Notes: generated by a model from the sequence alone, not told the origin. Positions 45,234-54,248 are shown, counted from the stretch's first letter. The stretch: DNA of 64,000 nucleotides from Endozoicomonas sp965196975 (GCF_965196975.1 NZ_OZ239981.1:2976001-3040000), one strand, 5' to 3'. Translations and numbers: made by a program.

Positions 45234-48068
45234 TTGAGTAAAGAGAATTTATTTATACCTATGCAATCCAGAAATTTTCAACCTTTAGCAGCAAGCTGGC
45301 CAGAACTATACGAGCATGCTTGCTTCGCAGAACAGTACGCCTATACGGATCCCCATACTTCTATTGTCAAGCTGCGATGCTTTGCCGAGGTATTAGTCGG
45401 CAATCTATATCGAGACCTTGAACTGCGCTGTGAAGAGGGTGACAGTTTCTTCGAAAAATTGAAATCTGAGGCTTTTCAAAAACTGGTCGATAGATCAATC
45501 CTCAGTAAGTTTCATGCAATCCGTATTCTTGGCAACAAAGCCGCCCACGGCAATAGCGTCACTTCTGATGATGCATTGGCGTTAGTGCGAGAAGCCTATT
45601 TAATCGGTAAATGGCTTTATAAAACCTATAGCTTTGATATCAGCGGTGACTACCCTGAGTTTGCAGATCCTGCTCATGCTGATGACGACTATCAAAAGCT
45701 GAGTACTGCAAATAACTTTTTGGCAGAACAACTCAACGCAGCAAAAGCAGAACTACAACGACTTGAGGCCTCAGAAAAAGCAGCTCAGCAGCATGCTGAA
45801 AGCCTGAAGCAAGTTTTGGATAATTCCAGACATGTAACCTTTAAAAATGCCTCGACCCAGGCAGCCAACTCTTTTGACCTCGAATCAGATAACACCCGTC
45901 AGTTGATCAGCATCCATGATGCATTTTCTCAATATACACTCAATACCGGCCAGGCTGAGCTGGTAAACAAGCTTGATCATTTCCTCTCAAGTAAAGAAGA
46001 TAAGGTATTCCTGCTCAAAGGTTATGCTGGTACTGGTAAAACATTTATCACCAAGGGGCTAACCGAATATTTTCGGGCTATAGGTCGAAACTATGTATTG
46101 GCTGCCCCTACCGGTAAAGCATCGAAAGTGATTGCCAATAAGACCCAGTCTCCTGCCTATACTCTTCATAAAACGATCTACTGCTTTAAAGACATTAAAG
46201 AATATCGTGAAGATGATCTTGAGGGCTCAGAAACCTATAAACTCTATGCTCAGCTTGCGGTAAATGAGATGTCTGCGGACACTGTGTTTATCATTGACGA
46301 AGCCTCAATGGTGTCTGATGTCTACAGTGAAAATGAGTTCTTCCGTTGCGGATCCGGGCATTTACTTCGTGATTTTCTCAAGTACGTAAACCTTGATCAT
46401 AACGACCATCAGAAGAAAGTCATCTTTATTGGTGATGATGCACAGCTTCCTCCTGTTGGAATGAACTTTTCACCCGCATTGGATAATGGCTACCTCTTCA
46501 GGGAGCATAATGTACGTTCTACTGCATTTGAACTCAGAGAGGTGGTCAGGCAGAAGTCAGACAGTGGGGTTATGCGAAACTCCATACAATTGAGAGAATC
46601 TTTGGGTAGCGGCTCATTTGGCCAATTAGTGGTGGATCTCAATTATCCTGATCTGCACAAGGTTGAGCATAATGACTTGCTCTCCCAGTATCTGAAATCC
46701 TGCCAGGGTAAGATTAATGGTGAATCGATTGTTATTGCCCACTCAAACTCGGATGTAGCCGCTTATAACAAACATATTCGGGAACACTTTTTTCCACATT
46801 GCCCTGAAATTACCTCGGGTGACAAAGTGATGGCTGTCAGTAACAGCAACACGTATGGCTTCTTCATCTCGAATGGCGACTTTGGCCTGGTAAAATCAGT
46901 TTCTGATACTATTGAGCAGCGAGTGATTACCCTGAAGCGTAAAAATCAGGAAACCGGTAAAACAGAAGAAGTCAACGTACCTTTAAGGTTCAGGCGTATT
47001 GATGTTGGGTTTAAGGACCTGGATGGAACTTCACATTTTTTCAATGCCATGATTTTTGAGGACTTGCTTTACAGTGAGCATCCAGGGCTGAGCTCTGATC
47101 AGAGCAAAGCGATGTATGTGGATTTTTGCATTCGTAATCGTTATTTGGAGCGTGGAAGTCTGGCATTCAAAGAAGCCCTTAAATCAGACCCCTATTTCAA
47201 TGCATTACGCCTGAAGTTTGGTTACGCCATCACCTGCCACAAAGCGCAGGGCAGCGAGTGGAACCACGTATTTGTTAAGTGCAAGACACATCAGAGTCAG
47301 TTATCAGCTGACTATTTCCGCTGGCTTTACACAGCCATTACCCGTACCGCTGATAAACTCTACCTGCTGGACCCGCCTGATTTCAAAACGGGCAGCACTA
47401 TGTCGCGGGTGTTTAACTCAGGTATAGAGTTGCTTGCCGGCAATAAACAACCTGCACCCTCCGCTGAAATCAATACGTATCCAACAGGTAAGGAGTCTAT
47501 AAGCCAGTTTGGAATTCCTGATAGCGCAGCTTTTTTATTGACAATCCTCGAACGAGTGAAAAGTCTCATTGCGGGGCATGCCATTGAAATTGACGATATT
47601 ATTCATAATCAATATCAAGAAGCGTATGTCTTTAAACGAAAAAATAACTTTGCTCGCATAAACATTACCTATAGTGGCAAGAACAAAGTGACCAATGTTG
47701 TTGACGCTCAAACAACTGAGTTAGGCAGTTATGTGGCAGACTTGCTGGCATCGTTAAAGAATAGCGCACTCCCTGTAAAAACAGCTATTCAGCTGCCTTC
47801 GTTCCAGTTTGAAAAAGCTTTTTTGAATGATTTCCACCAGCGCCTTTCATTACTGACTGGAGATCATGGGATATCAATTCAGGATGTGACCTCTCATCAA
47901 TGGAGCCAGCGGTACACCTTCGTTCGTGATAGTGAAGTGGCGATCTTTGATATTTATTACAATGGAAAAGACAGATTTACAAAACCGGTTCCGGTAATCC
48001 CCGCCTGCACTCCAGGTTCCCTGGTGATTGATGTAGAAATGTTGCTGATTGAAGGTATGAGTGCATGA
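45234..48068 (+). CDS. DUF4145-like domain fused to RecD/TraI-type SF1 helicase (944 aa)
   Basis: Residues about 10-135 resemble DUF4145 (HACFAEQYAYTDPHTSIVKL, then HAIRILGNKAAHG), a domain seen in restriction and defence ATPases. A coiled coil follows (about 155-200). The helicase core has Walker A LLKGYAGTGKTFITK (about 261-275), FIIDEASMVSD, IGDDAQLPPVG, CHKAQGSEW and YTAITRTADKLYLL. The last 180 residues hold two related repeats of about 85 residues. A TTG start follows AGGA. An alternative ATG lies at codon 8. The gene overlaps the next by four bases (ATGA). A role in defence is inferred from architecture only. Confidence 0.82.
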   Translation: MSKENLFIPMQSRNFQPLAASWPELYEHACFAEQYAYTDPHTSIVKLRCFAEVLVGNLYRDLELRCEEGDSFFEKLKSEAFQKLVDRSILSKFHAIRILGNKAAHGNSVTSDDALALVREAYLIGKWLYKTYSFDISGDYPEFADPAHADDDYQKLSTANNFLAEQLNAAKAELQRLEASEKAAQQHAESLKQVLDNSRHVTFKNASTQAANSFDLESDNTRQLISIHDAFSQYTLNTGQAELVNKLDHFLSSKEDKVFLLKGYAGTGKTFITKGLTEYFRAIGRNYVLAAPTGKASKVIANKTQSPAYTLHKTIYCFKDIKEYREDDLEGSETYKLYAQLAVNEMSADTVFIIDEASMVSDVYSENEFFRCGSGHLLRDFLKYVNLDHNDHQKKVIFIGDDAQLPPVGMNFSPALDNGYLFREHNVRSTAFELREVVRQKSDSGVMRNSIQLRESLGSGSFGQLVVDLNYPDLHKVEHNDLLSQYLKSCQGKINGESIVIAHSNSDVAAYNKHIREHFFPHCPEITSGDKVMAVSNSNTYGFFISNGDFGLVKSVSDTIEQRVITLKRKNQETGKTEEVNVPLRFRRIDVGFKDLDGTSHFFNAMIFEDLLYSEHPGLSSDQSKAMYVDFCIRNRYLERGSLAFKEALKSDPYFNALRLKFGYAITCHKAQGSEWNHVFVKCKTHQSQLSADYFRWLYTAITRTADKLYLLDPPDFKTGSTMSRVFNSGIELLAGNKQPAPSAEINTYPTGKESISQFGIPDSAAFLLTILERVKSLIAGHAIEIDDIIHNQYQEAYVFKRKNNFARINITYSGKNKVTNVVDAQTTELGSYVADLLASLKNSALPVKTAIQLPSFQFEKAFLNDFHQRLSLLTGDHGISIQDVTSHQWSQRYTFVRDSEVAIFDIYYNGKDRFTKPVPVIPACTPGSLVIDVEMLLIEGMSA

Positions 48069-49975
48069 TTACCAGCAAAGAAGTATTCGAAAAACGCAAG
48101 GTCAACCTTGATGAAGCATACCAAATGGCGATGCAACTGGTGAGCACACCGCAACCTGATGACTGGGACTATAAAGCACTTGCTTGGTGCCTGATTGACC
48201 TGATCAAGAGGGACAGCGTGTCATCTCAGAGGCAATACTTGGCTCACTATAAACAACAGCTGGAATCCATTTCGATCAACTCGAAGGACAGCATTCTGAC
48301 CGATCAGCGTAAGTATGCATTGTCTCTGTGTAGCCCTCATATTGACACAATCCGTCAGGCAAAATCCTTGAGCAAGGAAGGCAAGCATTATGAGTCCGCA
48401 GACCTTTATAAAAGCATACTTCGTCAGGGGGAAACATCGATAGAGGTTCAGACTTCACTCGCCTGGGAGCTGTACAAGTTAACCAAAGAATTAACTGCCA
48501 GCACACCAGTCAACCTCAATCTTGCCAAGCGCTATATCAACGACTACCTGCAATTGAATGTCGAGAAACCTTCGTTGCTTCACACCTGCTTTCTTCAGTT
48601 GGCGGCAAAGCTGGCCGCAGGAGAAGGGTTCAATATCGCTGCATTTGTTCGCTTTTGGAACCTTGAATACTTACGTCCTGATGACTACCAACGCCACATC
48701 AGTGATGACGGAAAAAGTTACCCGGCACTGGCAGAAAAAGTGATACAGCAGGCAAGTAAGATAGCTGTCAAAACCAACGATTCAGTCGGTTTAGAGTACA
48801 TCCTACCTTATGTAGACAAAGCTATCTCCCGGTACTCAGACAACATCTGGCTGACGTTTTACAAGGCCAAAATCCTTCTTGCTCTTGGGCGTCAGCTAGA
48901 GGCTTTGTCATTCGGCATTACCATCACAAAAGCTAAAGCAAATGACTTTTGGGCCTGGGAGTTACTTGGAGATATAAACCTGACCACAGACTCAGATGCT
49001 GCATTCAGCTGTTATTGCAAAGCATTGCATTGTTCTTCAGATATCAATTTCACAACGAAAGTTAAGCTCAAGCTTGCTCACCAATTAATCACCAAACAGC
49101 ATCTTCCAGCAGCAAAGCTTGAAATACAACAAGTCATTGAGTTCAAAGAAAAGATTGGGCAGAAGACACCAGCAGGATTTAACGAAGTCATTAATCAAAG
49201 CTGGTATGAAGGTATAATTCCTGCAGAATCCAATCAGTCTTTGTATGTGGCTAACTCGAAAAAAGCAGAGGAACTACTGCATAGCCAACTTCCATGGGTT
49301 CATGTGAACCTAGGTGCAAAATATACTGTACCGGGGAAAGAGAATAAACCCAAGCGTAAGCTCTATCTTGGGCTGGATACATCTTCAGTGCCATTGGAAG
49401 TCAGTGTACCAGAGTCAAAGTTCTCATTTGACAGACTGCAGCCGGGTGCAGCTTTAAAAGTTAAAGGTGAGCCTGATCACAATAAGGTATTTCAAATCTT
49501 TGTTATTGAAAACAGGAATACTGACGCTGCCTGGGACGTTTTTTCAGAAAAAGTGGGCGTAGTAGACCATGTAAACCGATCTAAAAATCTTATTCATTTT
49601 ATCGTCGACAGAAGTTGCGATGGCATCATCCCTTGCTCAGAAATTCCGGAATCATTTGAGGAAGGCGATGCAATAGCTCTTAAATTGTCAAGATATTCTA
49701 CAAAACAGGGAGTAAGACACCGAGTTCTATCTGCACGAAAAACAGAAGACACACCTGAAAAATCTGTGATGCGCAAATTCTCTAGTACCGTTGATGTCAG
49801 TGGCGGTATGGGGTTTACCTCTGATGATATTTTTATCCCTCCTCCGTTGATCACAAAACACTCCATTGAGGACGGAGACCAAGTCTCTGGGACAGCAATA
49901 TTGAGTTACAATAAGAAACGCAGTACGTGGGGCTGGAAAGCCATCAAGGTTTGTCAGCAGATGGCAATATCATGA
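48065..49975 (+). CDS. TPR-like and OB-fold-repeat protein, partner of the helicase (636 aa)
   Basis: Residues about 90-370 consist of helical TPR-like repeats (SLSKEGKHYESADLYKSIL, AWELLGDINLTTDSDAAFSC). The C-terminal third holds about three OB-fold or cold-shock-like modules: one near 405-490, one with KVGVVDHVNRSKNLIHFIVD (about 495-565), and a last one reading VSGGMGFTSDDIFIPPPL then GTAILSYNKKRSTWGWKAI. Such modules bind RNA or single-stranded DNA. The four-base overlap with the helicase gene implies coupled translation and a joint function. No membrane or secretion signal is present. Confidence 0.75.
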   Translation: MITSKEVFEKRKVNLDEAYQMAMQLVSTPQPDDWDYKALAWCLIDLIKRDSVSSQRQYLAHYKQQLESISINSKDSILTDQRKYALSLCSPHIDTIRQAKSLSKEGKHYESADLYKSILRQGETSIEVQTSLAWELYKLTKELTASTPVNLNLAKRYINDYLQLNVEKPSLLHTCFLQLAAKLAAGEGFNIAAFVRFWNLEYLRPDDYQRHISDDGKSYPALAEKVIQQASKIAVKTNDSVGLEYILPYVDKAISRYSDNIWLTFYKAKILLALGRQLEALSFGITITKAKANDFWAWELLGDINLTTDSDAAFSCYCKALHCSSDINFTTKVKLKLAHQLITKQHLPAAKLEIQQVIEFKEKIGQKTPAGFNEVINQSWYEGIIPAESNQSLYVANSKKAEELLHSQLPWVHVNLGAKYTVPGKENKPKRKLYLGLDTSSVPLEVSVPESKFSFDRLQPGAALKVKGEPDHNKVFQIFVIENRNTDAAWDVFSEKVGVVDHVNRSKNLIHFIVDRSCDGIIPCSEIPESFEEGDAIALKLSRYSTKQGVRHRVLSARKTEDTPEKSVMRKFSSTVDVSGGMGFTSDDIFIPPPLITKHSIEDGDQVSGTAILSYNKKRSTWGWKAIKVCQQMAIS

Positions 49976-50036
49976 CGCTCCTTTAAGAAAACCGAAGTCG
50001 TGAGAAACCGGGGCGGATTTTGATTCTTAAACTTCT

Positions 50037-50280
50037 CTCCCTTTTACTTTTAAAACCATAAAAAGGGCGATACTCGAAAGCACTGCCCTTCTTGTTCTCA
50101 CTTGACGTAAGGTTAGAGACTACAAAATGCAGCCACGACCATTAAAGTGGTCGAATATCTTCAGCCTGTGGGCCTTTCTGACCCTGAGTTACTTTGAACT
50201 CAACGCGCTGGCCTTCCTGCAGGGACTTGAAGCCATCACCAGTGATTTGCCGGAAGTGAGCAAACACCTCTGGTCCACCA
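50037..50280. repeat. Direct repeat 1: diverged copy of the csp 3' region
   Basis: This stretch of about 245 bp matches 53568-53815 at roughly 90 per cent by eye, in the same orientation. The match includes the csp terminator hairpin (50059-50093) and the last 45 or so codons of csp. Similarity ends sharply after CTGGTCCACCA. The two copies flank a cassette of five genes. Confidence 0.88.
50142..50280 (-). pseudogene. Truncated cold-shock protein gene
   Basis: The frame encodes the last 45 or so residues of a CspA-type protein (PEVFAHFRQITGDGFKSLQE and on to QAEDIRPL). It lacks the N-terminal KGFGFI RNA-binding strand and the start. The frame continues upstream into unrelated sequence. It is a partial duplicate of the intact gene at 53677-53886. 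Confidence 0.88.
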
Positions 50281-50372
50281 GGACCGGCGCAGCATGATTC
50301 CCCCAATGTTCCGAGTGCTTCAACTACCCTTGAGTCATTTGACGTTACCGTTCGAAAAGAGGCTGTTGATTC

Positions 50373-50963
50373 ATGGGTCATAAGAAAGCAGATACCGTGG
50401 TGGTTTTGGATCTTGAAACCACAGGGTTCTCTCCGCGCAAAGGTGACCGAACCATTGAGGTGGGCGCTGTGCTGATTGAACATGGCACGGTCACAGACCA
50501 TTTTCAGGGGTTAATGAATCCTGGCTTTCCGGTCAGCGAGTTTATTTCCGACTACACTGGCATTACCAACGCCATGCTGGAAAATGCACCATCGTGCAGT
50601 GAGGTGATTGGAGAGCTGGCCCGGTTTATCGGTTCGCATAATCTGGTTGCCCATAATGCACCGTTTGACCAGCGGTTTCTCGATAATGAGATGGGTTTGG
50701 CGGGTACGACCTACTCAGGCGAGTTTGCCTGTTCCCTGGAAGCGGCAAGATGGGTGTACCCCAATGCACCCGATCACAGACTGTCAACACTGGTGGATTA
50801 TAAGCATCTCCCAACCGATGGCACCTACCATCGGGCACTGTCTGATGCCAGGATGACGGCCCATCTCTGGCTGGCCATGTTGAACGATTTGTCCCGGATA
50901 CGGCATTCAACACCTATCGCTTTTTCGGACATGCAGTGCCTTAGAGCAGTGATGGAGTATTGA
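50373..50963 (+). CDS. DEDDh 3'-5' exonuclease (DnaQ/RNase T-like)
   Basis: The 196-residue protein shows the DnaQ-type motifs in order: ExoI VLDLETTGFSPRKGD (about 11-25), ExoII LVAHNAPFDQRFL (about 90-102) and ExoIII YHRALSDARMTAHLW (about 150-165). This is a metal-dependent exonuclease acting on DNA or RNA. It is short, lacks extra domains, and so cannot be assigned to DNA polymerase III epsilon with confidence. Its stop overlaps the possible TTG start of the next gene. It is the first gene of the cassette between the csp repeats. Confidence 0.88.
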   Translation: MGHKKADTVVVLDLETTGFSPRKGDRTIEVGAVLIEHGTVTDHFQGLMNPGFPVSEFISDYTGITNAMLENAPSCSEVIGELARFIGSHNLVAHNAPFDQRFLDNEMGLAGTTYSGEFACSLEAARWVYPNAPDHRLSTLVDYKHLPTDGTYHRALSDARMTAHLWLAMLNDLSRIRHSTPIAFSDMQCLRAVMEY

Positions 50964-51406
50964 TTCTTAATGCGACATCAAACAAGCCAGAAGACTGGTT
51001 ACCGGTTGATGATGACTATTTTGGTGATGTAATGACGATAAACACAGAATACGATGCCTCATGGGATGAGGGTAACCATGTGCTTTACGACGCCATGTTA
51101 ACTGAATGGAAAAACCGGGACTGGTATGAATACCTGGTTGTGAATCTGACTTTTCCGTTCCCGGCCATCCGACTCGAGGATAACTCAGGCCAATTTTCAA
51201 CCAAGCGGGATGTGCCATTTGGCCAGGGTCATACTGTTGAAGTTAAAGACATTCAAATGGAAGATGATCTGCGGGGCTTAATCGTGAGTGTGAAAGAAGG
51301 CCGCGAGAAAGGCCACCTTCCCCTTTGTGAGCTGGAAGTCACGGCTAAAGACCATCCCTGCTACTGGCCACTTCGGGAGTATGTAGTCTGGTTTGCCAAC
51401 CGGTGA
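50960..51406 (+). CDS. Conserved protein of unknown function (about 148 aa)
   Basis: The C-terminal half (GHTVEVKDIQMEDDLRGLIV, then LPLCELEVTAKDHPCYWPLR and EYVVWFANR) matches a conserved small protein family, sometimes called calcium-binding, that I recall from many bacteria. No calcium site is evident. The TTG start overlaps the exonuclease stop. An internal ATG at 51031 would give a shorter product. Coupling to the exonuclease gene suggests co-expression. Confidence 0.6.
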   Translation: MILNATSNKPEDWLPVDDDYFGDVMTINTEYDASWDEGNHVLYDAMLTEWKNRDWYEYLVVNLTFPFPAIRLEDNSGQFSTKRDVPFGQGHTVEVKDIQMEDDLRGLIVSVKEGREKGHLPLCELEVTAKDHPCYWPLREYVVWFANR

Positions 51407-51440
51407 GTTACCCCGCTGAATTTACGATAATTGATATGGA

Positions 51441-51761
51441 ATGCAAACGATGTCCCAATGGACAGAACAGGCAATCATTCTTGGTAAAGCCATCATACTT
51501 CAGTTTCACCATCGCCTCGTGGAAGAGTCAGACGGAGATGAGCATTACATCATCAACTTGAAGACGGTCATTCATGGCATGATTTCCACCGCTTCAGACC
51601 CACTCAGTCGAAGACAAGTGCAGCAGACTTTGCACGATTATGCTCGTAACCTCTATGTTCAGTTTTGCTTCCATAGAGATCAGACTAATGATCAGTCCGC
51701 CCTGGAAGAGGCATTGGATACGTTTGATTTTCTGTATGAGCATGAAGGTTGGCCACAATAG
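51441..51761 (+). CDS. Small helical protein of unknown function (106 aa)
   Basis: The frame starts 34 bp after the preceding gene. The product is predicted all-helical and acidic (KAIILQFHHRLVEES, ALEEALDTFDFLYEHEGW). ATG codons at positions 1 and 4 are both possible. No domain is recognised. It is part of the cassette between the csp repeats. Confidence 0.55.
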   Translation: MQTMSQWTEQAIILGKAIILQFHHRLVEESDGDEHYIINLKTVIHGMISTASDPLSRRQVQQTLHDYARNLYVQFCFHRDQTNDQSALEEALDTFDFLYEHEGWPQ

Positions 51762-51912
51762 CCTCTCTTCTGCTTCTTGCCTTCAATCCGAATCCGTAAG
51801 GCATGGGTCAGGACGAATGGAGCCATTTAAACCTTTGAGCTATTTTCTAATAAACTGAGTGGTATGATAGGACATTATTTTTTTGTCACTGCCATCTCAG
51901 AGATAAGGGATC

Positions 51913-52788
51913 ATGCAACCCGCAACTACCAAACTCTTCCTGATCAACGGTAGTCCAACCGGGCTGCGAACCGCTGAAATTTCAAACTGGACGGGTAAGG
52001 CCATTGCTGGTCCCCGAAGTGATCTTGATGATTTATTAAGGCGACCGGAATTACAAAGCCCTGGAGTGTATCTGTTAACAGGTACCGATTCTGAGTCTGG
52101 TGACCCTGTTCTCTATGTTGGAGAGGCCGAGAACGTCTCTAAACGCCTCAAGCAGCACGCAAAGACAGAAGAAAAAGATTACTGGGTTCATACCTCTGCT
52201 TTTGTCAGCAAAGATGACAACCTGACTAAATCCCATATCAAGTATATTGAGGGCAAGCTCATACAACTTGCTCACAGTAGCAAACGCATGATTGTAATGA
52301 ACAGCGTTTCCAGTGGCTCTTCTCTACCTGAGGCTGACCGAGCAGAGATGGATATTTTTATCCAGAAAATCCTGCAACTGTTGCCGGTATTGGGGATTCA
52401 CCAGTTCTCTGTTATGGCTACACTTTCCCCTTTTCAGTCCAATCCCAAAGCTTCGATCTATAGTGATGAAGTCCCACTTTTCCACATTAAGAGCAAGGGA
52501 GTAACGGCATCTGGCAGGAGATCCGAAGAAGGGTTTACGGTATTCAAAGGATCTCTGGCCGTAAAACTCGCTGTGAAGGCATGCCCTGCCGGTGTGGTTA
52601 AAAGCAGAGAGCGTCTGCTCGAAAAAGGGGTTATTGCCCTCAACGACGACCACTTTGTATTTACCGAGGACTACGAATTTTCCAGCCCCAGTACGGCTGC
52701 GGCTTTTGTTCAGGGTGGCAGTGTGAATGGGCTTACGGCGTGGGTAAATGGTGAAAACCAGACGTTGAAGAGTTTTGAGAGTCAGTAG
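51913..52788 (+). CDS. GIY-YIG nuclease with DUF4357 domain (291 aa)
   Basis: The N-terminal part has a GIY-YIG-like core in which GVYLLTG and VLYVGEAENVSKRLKQH supply the two tyrosine-containing strands and the catalytic arginine, with IKYIEGKLI providing the glutamate. The C-terminal region (FTVFKGSLAVKLAV to the end) is a DUF4357 domain. The combination is a known architecture of small nucleases found near restriction systems and mobile elements. The frame is intact, with an ATG after an AAGGGATC region. It is the only recognisable nuclease besides the exonuclease in this cassette. Confidence 0.85.
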   Translation: MQPATTKLFLINGSPTGLRTAEISNWTGKAIAGPRSDLDDLLRRPELQSPGVYLLTGTDSESGDPVLYVGEAENVSKRLKQHAKTEEKDYWVHTSAFVSKDDNLTKSHIKYIEGKLIQLAHSSKRMIVMNSVSSGSSLPEADRAEMDIFIQKILQLLPVLGIHQFSVMATLSPFQSNPKASIYSDEVPLFHIKSKGVTASGRRSEEGFTVFKGSLAVKLAVKACPAGVVKSRERLLEKGVIALNDDHFVFTEDYEFSSPSTAAAFVQGGSVNGLTAWVNGENQTLKSFESQ

Positions 52789-52856
52789 TCTTTGCGTTGC
52801 CCTGACGTGAACATTCAGGAATCATCCACAACATTCAATAATTACAGTGAAACCCT

Positions 52857-53372
52857 ATGGATATTCTAAGTACCTCTCTGGCCACCCTGATCACCTCGAT
52901 GAGTGGCAACATGACGGACAGCTATGTTGAGAACGTGAATAGTCAATTGACGCCTGTAGTGATTGAGCATCAGGGGCATGACATTTATTTCAAGCACCAT
53001 TTGTGGAAGATTCGCAGCAATAGCGTCTGCCAGAACAAACGGCACAAGATTACCGAGTTTTCTCAATGTACCATTGCAGCCAAGTCTGCATTCAATGAGG
53101 TCTGTAAAGTCAGCAGTGGCAAAAACTTCTCCAACCATAAAGCTAAATCGATGGTTCGTATGTATTGCCAAGCCGCTTCAACTTTTCAGCCCACTATTGC
53201 ATCAATCCAATCAGGTTCTCTTAACGATGGTTCAACCAATACTCAACTACGCCAACTCAAGCAACAATGCTCAATGCTAACGCTTGAGAGTCAGGAGTCA
53301 TACGACCCTACGATTGAATCCAAACGAGCAAAGGTTTGCTCTGAATATAAGCGTCTTTCTGATCAGAAGTAG
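52857..53372 (+). CDS. Protein of unknown function with scattered cysteines (171 aa)
   Basis: The protein has several cysteines (VCQNKRH, SQCTIAA, EVCKVSS, MYCQAAS, QQCSML, KVCSEYK) spread at 15-40 residue intervals, which might form disulfides or a metal site. A clear signal peptide is lacking, although the first 18 residues are moderately hydrophobic. No domain is recognised. It is the last gene of the cassette before the second csp repeat. Confidence 0.55.
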   Translation: MDILSTSLATLITSMSGNMTDSYVENVNSQLTPVVIEHQGHDIYFKHHLWKIRSNSVCQNKRHKITEFSQCTIAAKSAFNEVCKVSSGKNFSNHKAKSMVRMYCQAASTFQPTIASIQSGSLNDGSTNTQLRQLKQQCSMLTLESQESYDPTIESKRAKVCSEYKRLSDQK

Positions 53373-53567
53373 TCACTCTCTGCTCAAAATGTAACGCCTC
53401 GATGATCTGGCGCAGCACCAAAAAAGGGATCAATTTTGGCCATTTTCTCTGGCTGTAGCCGTTTTCCCACTGGTAGAGGAATAAGAAAATGATTAGACGT
53501 GGACCTCTGACTCCATCTGAGGTCAGTACTTTGAATTGCTTCCAGGTATTGGTGGTTACCATAGCTC

Positions 53568-53815
53568 CTCCCTTTTGCTTTTCTGAAAACCACAAAAAAG
53601 GGCAATACCCGAAAGCACTGCCCTTCTTTTCCTCACTTCACGTGAGGTTAGAGGCTACAAAATGCAGCCACGTCCATTACAGTGGTCGAATATCTTCAGC
53701 CTGTGGGCCTTTCTGACCCTGAGTTACTTTGAACTCAACGCGCTGGCCTTCCTGCAGGGACTTGAAGCCATCACCTGTGATTTGACGGAAGTGAGCAAAC
53801 ACGTCTGGTCCGCCA
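53568..53815. repeat. Direct repeat 2: intact csp 3' region
   Basis: This stretch is the counterpart of 50037-50280 and includes the csp terminator and the 3' two-thirds of the intact csp gene. The copies differ at scattered positions, so the duplication is not recent. It forms the right border of the five-gene cassette. Confidence 0.88.
53593..53628 (-). terminator. Rho-independent terminator of csp
   Basis: GGGCAATACCC and the downstream GCACTGCCC arm form a hairpin around CGAAA. On the minus strand it is followed by a run of T. It lies about 50 bp after the csp stop codon. A near copy is at 50059-50093. Confidence 0.75.
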
Positions 53816-53886
53816 TTTTCCTGGGCGATAAAACCAAAACCTTTCTCGTCATTGAACCACTTAACAGTACCGGTAGTAGTAGACAT
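53677..53886 (-). CDS. CspA-family cold-shock protein
   Basis: This is a single 69-residue cold-shock domain with the RNP1-like strand KGFGFIAQENGG and the RNP2-like VFAHF. The start GTVKWFNDEKGFGFI is typical. The ATG at 53886 is chosen by length; an in-frame extension to 53925 is probably untranslated leader. Csp proteins bind single-stranded RNA and DNA and melt RNA structure at low temperature. It is divergent from dcuB. Its 3' part is duplicated at 50142-50280. Confidence 0.95.
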   Translation of the reverse strand: MSTTTGTVKWFNDEKGFGFIAQENGGPDVFAHFRQITGDGFKSLQEGQRVEFKVTQGQKGPQAEDIRPL

Positions 53887-54136
53887 AGTCATATCCTGAA
53901 ATTTAATAATAATGTGCCTTGTCATAAGGCGGTGGAGCTAGAAGCTTATTCTTGTTAATGAAGAGTATTTATGACGAATATGACGGGTCACTACACCCGG
54001 AACATCAAATCTTTGCATAACAAATAAATCACACTTTTAACGTTCCGCCATTATACAGCGCATAATCCTAACCGCTATGGGCACTTACATTCAATCGATA
54101 ACACAAGATGCTCAGCCGTTGGTGTATCGCTGCCTA

Positions 54137-54150
54137 TTGATATACATCAA
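54137..54150. promoter_or_regulatory. FNR-type box 1 upstream of dcuB
   Basis: TTGATATACATCAA matches the FNR/ANR consensus TTGAT-N4-ATCAA at every defined position. It lies about 100 bp before the dcuB ATG. It suggests induction of C4-dicarboxylate transport without oxygen. Confidence 0.8.
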
Positions 54151-54168
54151 TAGCCGCTTTAAAGCCCA

Positions 54169-54182
54169 TTGATACGCATCAA
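54169..54182. promoter_or_regulatory. FNR-type box 2 upstream of dcuB
   Basis: TTGATACGCATCAA is a second perfect match to the FNR consensus, centred 32 bp from the first and about 73 bp before the dcuB ATG. Two tandem sites suggest strong or graded oxygen control. Confidence 0.8.
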
Positions 54183-54248
54183 TACCCGCCCTCCAAAACC
54201 AGCAGATCATTCCGTCACCAATAATTTTTACACGTTCGGAAATCAATC

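Larger units (their letters stand above)
53887..54248. promoter_or_regulatory. Divergent csp-dcuB control region
   Basis: These 362 bases hold no gene. The left part would be the csp leader and promoter. The right part contains two FNR-type boxes in front of dcuB (listed separately). Core -10 and -35 elements could not be placed with confidence. Confidence 0.55.
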
